Shown: one piece after another, positions 9,057 to 12,094 of the stretch
Position numbering within the stretch: position 1 is the first letter of the stretch
Layout: each line of letters opens with the position of its first letter
Source of the DNA: Monoraphidium neglectum
Taxonomy: Eukaryota > Chlorophyta > Chlorophyceae > Sphaeropleales > Selenastraceae
Reading direction: 5' to 3'
Length of the DNA: 12,094 nucleotides
Assembly (NCBI RefSeq): GCF_000611645.1
Contig: NW_014012031.1
Location: forward strand, 1 to 12,094
Position numbers and translations under genes: made by a program
Notes under the pieces: model-generated
Seen by the model: the letters and a program-made list of their open reading frames with translations, nothing else
Told to the model about the DNA's origin: nothing
The model's database searches: none

Positions 9057-9063
9057 TTTTATA
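9057..9063 (-). promoter_or_regulatory. TATA box (TATAAAA) for the Gln/Ala-rich gene
   Basis: The minus strand reads ATTATAAAATTAC in an AT-rich pocket within otherwise GC-rich DNA. A start site about 30 nt downstream (near 9030) would give a leader of roughly 95 nt before the ATG at 8934. Position and composition support it; there is no direct evidence of transcription. Confidence 0.55.
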
Positions 9064-9284
9064 ATCAAAACGACACGGTGATGGAGGGCATGCCTGGGGG
9101 CGCGCCCAGCCACCTGGGCAGCAGCGGGTGGTGCTCGCGTTTGCGCTCGTGCTCCAGGAGCAGTCAGAGCTCATGTGTCGCAGGCACTGGAGCAACTCTG
9201 GAAAGATGAGTGAGGGCTGGTTTCCAAGAGTTCGGCCAAGCAGTGCAAGCAGTGGCGGGAGCGCGTGGAGTCAGAGGCGGGTGT

Positions 9285-10171
9285 TCAGGACGCCGCCGGG
9301 CTTGCGGCTGCCAGGTGAAGCTCTAGCTGCCCGATGAGGTGGCCTCTGAGGCGGCCAAGCTCGTCAAGGCGGGCTCTGAGGTCATCAGGCCTGTGCGTGG
9401 CAGCCAATGCCTGCCGGCGCGCTGCAACGGCTTCCAAACCGTCGGCGCCCGCCAGTTGCTGAGACCCCGGGCTGAAGGAAGTCCTGGGCCGTTGTGACAT
9501 CACCACTGACCACCTCTTTCGCCGCATGCACGCGTTCGATCTGGGGCTGCACTGGGGCAGGGTGGATGTCAAGGCCGCGCTGAGCTACGCACACACACAC
9601 AAGCTCACTCGCCTGACCTAGGCGCGCAAGGTGCTGGCCTTGATGGCCCAGGGTCCCAGTGTCTTTGACCGGGGGGTGTGGGCGCACGGATGAGGTCAAG
9701 ACTCGGCTGTTTTCAGGGGAAGCCTCTGACGTGGATGTGTGGTGTGACGCGCACGATCAGGGGGTGCGGCTGGTCGTGCCTGGCTGCGGCACACACAGTC
9801 TGTGGTCCAGATCAAAACCGATCGTGACAGCGATGTGATGACGGTTGCTGCTGGGCCCATCCCTCCGCCCTGCAAGGGCAGCGCTCACCTTGAGGAAGAT
9901 AGACGAGCGTCCAGCCTTCTAGCAGGACACTGAGCGACGGCGGCTGTCACGCCAGCTTTCTCGGGGCGGCTGCTCGCGGGGATGCATGTTGTGGCTGTAT
10001 AGCTGTGTGACCCAGCTGTCCCCAGTCTCCTCCCCAATTGGCAGAAGGGGGATCATACTCTGGCTTACACGAGATTGGGATCCACAGCAGACGGCAACGC
10101 GTGGGGAACGAGGCCGAGCACATGCTCTTGTACTTAGCGGCGAGCGCGGCTTGAAAAGCGACGAGATCCAT
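9285..10171 (-). CDS. Tentative small four-exon gene, unknown product (128 residues)
   Basis: This is a weak model. Minus-strand exons 10171-10071, 9929-9889, 9584-9514 and 9458-9285 join in phase at GT/AG sites. The product begins MDLVAFQAALAAKYKSMCSA and ends with a leucine-spaced helical segment (DDLRARLDELGRLRGHLIGQLELHL). In its favour: a clean CTCAAG/GTGAGC donor after exon 2, a TCTCAG acceptor before exon 4, and a stop 222 nt upstream of the next gene's TATA box. Against it: third-position GC (about 70 percent) is lower than in neighbouring genes, the last intron would be only 55 nt, and several junctions were picked from alternatives to keep phase. The plus strand of the same stretch also yields short protein-like pieces in shifting frames (see findings), so decayed sequence is a real alternative. 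No family recognised. Confidence 0.3.
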
Positions 10172-10321
10172 GCGGCAGGCGGAAAGGTGGCTGGGTGGCA
10201 GGCCACCCGGAGCTGGCGGCGCGCCGGAGCTGGTTGCGCGTGACAGCTGCCGCGTACAATGCGCGCCGGTGCGCAGCGGGCGCCGGGTGAGGGCTGTGGC
10301 CAAGCAACCTATGCAGTACAA

Positions 10322-11728
10322 CCATGACTAATCAACCCCCTCCCCCGGGGACGGCGGGCGTGGAAACGCGCTCGTCCGTCTCCACAAATGAAACCCAAAC
10401 AGCAATGCATGCGGGGCGCGCGAGAGTGCGAAGCACGGGCGGCCGTGCGTTTCAAAAGCGGCGAAAAGCAGGGGTGCAGCGCGCGCGGGCGGTGGCAAGC
10501 CAAAAGACGCAAACTGTGGCAGAAGGCGGCAATCGGGTGCAAGACAGATCAGCGGCCAAACTGCAGGTGCATGCCAGAGTCACTCATAGCGGGCTGCGCG
10601 GTGCCAGGACAGAATGTACAGGCAACGCAGGGCGCAACAAGAACTGAGCCAATTGTACAGAAACTGTATCATTTGCATTGTGAGGTGATTCCAATTGACT
10701 TGCCTGAATTTTCGGGGGGGCCAGTAAAATGACTCAATTATTCAACTGATGCACGGTGAATGGCTCAATTCAAGGAGTGTGAAACGGGTGATTCAATGAC
10801 TTTTTTGTTTTGCCGCATGCTAATCAAGCCATTGATTCAAGCCCATGGAAACAGGGCCTCAAGCCCGATTAGCCACCCATGTGATTCCACCCCACGGGTG
10901 GATTCCACGGTGATTCAGGCCCATAGAAACGGGGCCATGATACTTGCTTCATTGAAAATAATATAGATTATTGCATATTTGCGCAAAGCTCGTGGTGAAT
11001 GGATTTTACGCCGCGCCAACGGCTGGGTGCTGCTGAAAGCTGGCTAACCGCAGACCAACGCAAAGAAATTAAGGGGCACCCAGAGACCCTTCGAGGAGTG
11101 GCCGCGCGAGTACACACCTGTGCGAGCCCGGGAAGAAGTCGAAGCAGCCGCGCAGCTCAGAGCTCCAGCGGTGTGCCCGTAGTGTGAAGCAGCCCCTCCC
11201 CCCCCCCCCACCCGGGGGCCGAGCGTGCGGTACAGATGCGCACAGTCTAACAGCGGTTGGCGCGGGCGAGAAATGAGAATTTTTTTTTCAATAATGAGGG
11301 GTCGAAAGAATGCGTGCGGGTTTTGCGCAGCAGCCACCGCGCACGTCTAACGGTCGCAAGGGCAGAGAAGTGATCAGGTGCAGCAGCCAGGTGCGGATGG
11401 GAACAAGGAGAAACTCAGACAAGGTTCCGAATTGCAGGGAGAAAATACCATGTGGCGTGTCAAACAGAGAGCGTGGCGCGGGCGTGGGCGGGGCCACCGC
11501 CTCGCGCGCCGCGCCTCGGGCGGAGGCGGTCCCACACACGCACGACCCTTGCCGGGCATGCCACGCCGCGCCGCGCCGCGCCGCGGCGGGCAGGCGGCGC
11601 CCGCTCACAGCGCTCACACGCCCCCGTCGGGCGCGCCGCCGGCGCCAGCGCCGTCGGTTCTGACGAGGCGCGCCAGAAGGGACACAAGCATCGTCGCCGG
11701 GTTGTCGCCGCCGCTCTGCGCCGCGGCC
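10322..11728. other. Intergenic region, no convincing gene
   Basis: Open frames here lack family resemblance and consistent codon use. The stretch 10640-11010 is clearly richer in A and T than the rest of the window and holds the repeated motifs described separately. Further on there is a C-run near 11196-11208, a nine-T run near 11280 and a CGCCG pentamer repeat around 11564-11586. The 3' UTR of the right-edge minus-strand gene should occupy the last few hundred bases. Confidence 0.55.
10686..10936. repeat. Cluster of TGATTCA/TGATTCC motifs with a 25-base imperfect direct repeat
   Basis: TGATTC followed by A or C occurs at 10686, 10789, 10833, 10882 and 10911, and a GGATTCC at 10900. A perfect TGACTCA is at 10730-10736. 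Segments 10834-10858 and 10912-10936 match at 22 of 25 positions (shared core GATTCA-GCCCAT-GAAAC-GGGCC). A small hairpin-capable CCACCC-CAC-GGGTGG lies near 10887-10901. This looks like a degenerate local repeat or a regulatory cluster. Confidence 0.6.
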
Positions 11729-12094
11729 TCAGGCGCGAGCGCCGCCTGCGGCTGCGGCTGCGGCGGTGCTGGCGCCGGCGGGGGGCACGCGGGGGCCGGC
11801 AGCCGCGGAGATGTAGACCGAGAAAGCGCTGCCGCGGCGGGAGGGGCCTCGCAGGTCAAGGACGACAGGCGGCGGCTGCTGCTGCTGCTGCGCCGCGCCT
11901 TGCAGCGGCCCAAGCGGCGCGAGTGGCGGAAGCGGAAGGCTGGCGCTGCCGTCGCTGGCGCCGCTCGCGCCGCTGTTGTGGGTGGCCTGGAGGTGGGTGT
12001 GCACGGTCAGCCCCGACTCGTAGCTATGGGGGCAGCAGGCGCCGGCGCCGCCCAGCTCGTCGCGTGGCAGGAGCGGCTCGGGGAGGGGCGGCCC
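11729..12094 (-). CDS. 3' end of an unidentified gene, running off the right edge
   Basis: The minus-strand frame is open from the window edge to a TGA at 11729-11731, giving 121 residues. In the first part (through DELGGAGACCPHSYESGL and VHTHLQATHNSG) nearly every codon ends in G or C, as in the confident genes here. Then come a Pro/Leu-rich linker, five Gln, a segment VVLDLRGPSRRGSAFSVYIS, and an Ala-rich end. I recognise no family. A second frame overlaps the end (11614-11913) and reads sensibly as NPATMLVSLLARLV, so the true C-terminus might use that frame through a splice I could not place. The coding call is fair; the exact end is uncertain. Confidence 0.5.
   Translation of the reverse strand, partial: GPPLPEPLLPRDELGGAGACCPHSYESGLTVHTHLQATHNSGASGASDGSASLPLPPLAPLGPLQGAAQQQQQPPPVVLDLRGPSRRGSAFSVYISAAAGPRVPPAGASTAAAAAAGGARA

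Noticed and set aside
10324..10732. Two overlapping plus-strand frames rich in Arg, Gln and Lys
   Set aside because: They show no consistent codon bias or family motif, no clear splice continuation, and composition that follows the local DNA.
10686..10936. Possible CRISPR-like array
   Set aside because: The repeats are only two, imperfect, and irregularly spaced, and the DNA is eukaryotic nuclear.

Overview
This is a stretch of nuclear DNA from a eukaryote, most likely a core chlorophyte green alga (Chlorophyceae or Trebouxiophyceae). It is very GC-rich, and its genes are split into short exons (42-554 nt) by introns of mostly 185-400 nt with GTGAGG/GTGCGC-type donors. The introns carry (GT)n/(CA)n microsatellites, and the proteins carry poly-Gln and poly-Ala runs. 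A TGTAA motif of the green-algal polyadenylation type lies 333 nt past the first gene. I cannot name the species.

Layout, left to right. (1) 1-2551, plus strand: the 3' end of an Argonaute gene. Six exons encode the last 248 residues, covering most of the PIWI domain; the start lies off the left edge. (2) 2552-3217: 3' UTR and intergenic DNA. (3) 3218-6755, plus strand: a complete nine-exon gene for a 407-residue 2-oxoglutarate/Fe(II) dioxygenase of the plant DIN11/At3g50210-like group, with an organelle-presequence-like, Gln-rich N-terminus. (4) 6756-7278: the 3' regions of two converging genes. (5) 7279-8934, minus strand: a three-exon gene for a 384-residue Gln/Ala-rich protein of unknown function, with a TATA box at 9057-9063. 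(6) 9285-10171, minus strand: a tentative four-exon small gene (128 residues), which could instead be decayed or non-coding sequence. (7) 10322-11728: no convincing gene; it contains an AT-richer island with repeated TGATTCA-like motifs. (8) 11729-12094, minus strand: the 3' end of another open frame with strong coding-type codon use, running off the right edge.

Exon-intron structures were derived by hand. Each junction was chosen so that GT/AG sites, reading phase and (for genes 1 and 3) the known order of family motifs agree. In the two plus-strand genes every junction preserves phase and the family motifs. The minus-strand models rest on phase and composition only.

The Argonaute is the core effector of RNA silencing, and its visible active-site residues are intact. 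Several guide-contacting positions differ from the textbook family. The genes do not form an operon-like system. I see no new multi-gene defence or mobile system here; the most interesting items are the divergent Argonaute and the lineage-specific Gln/Ala-rich protein.
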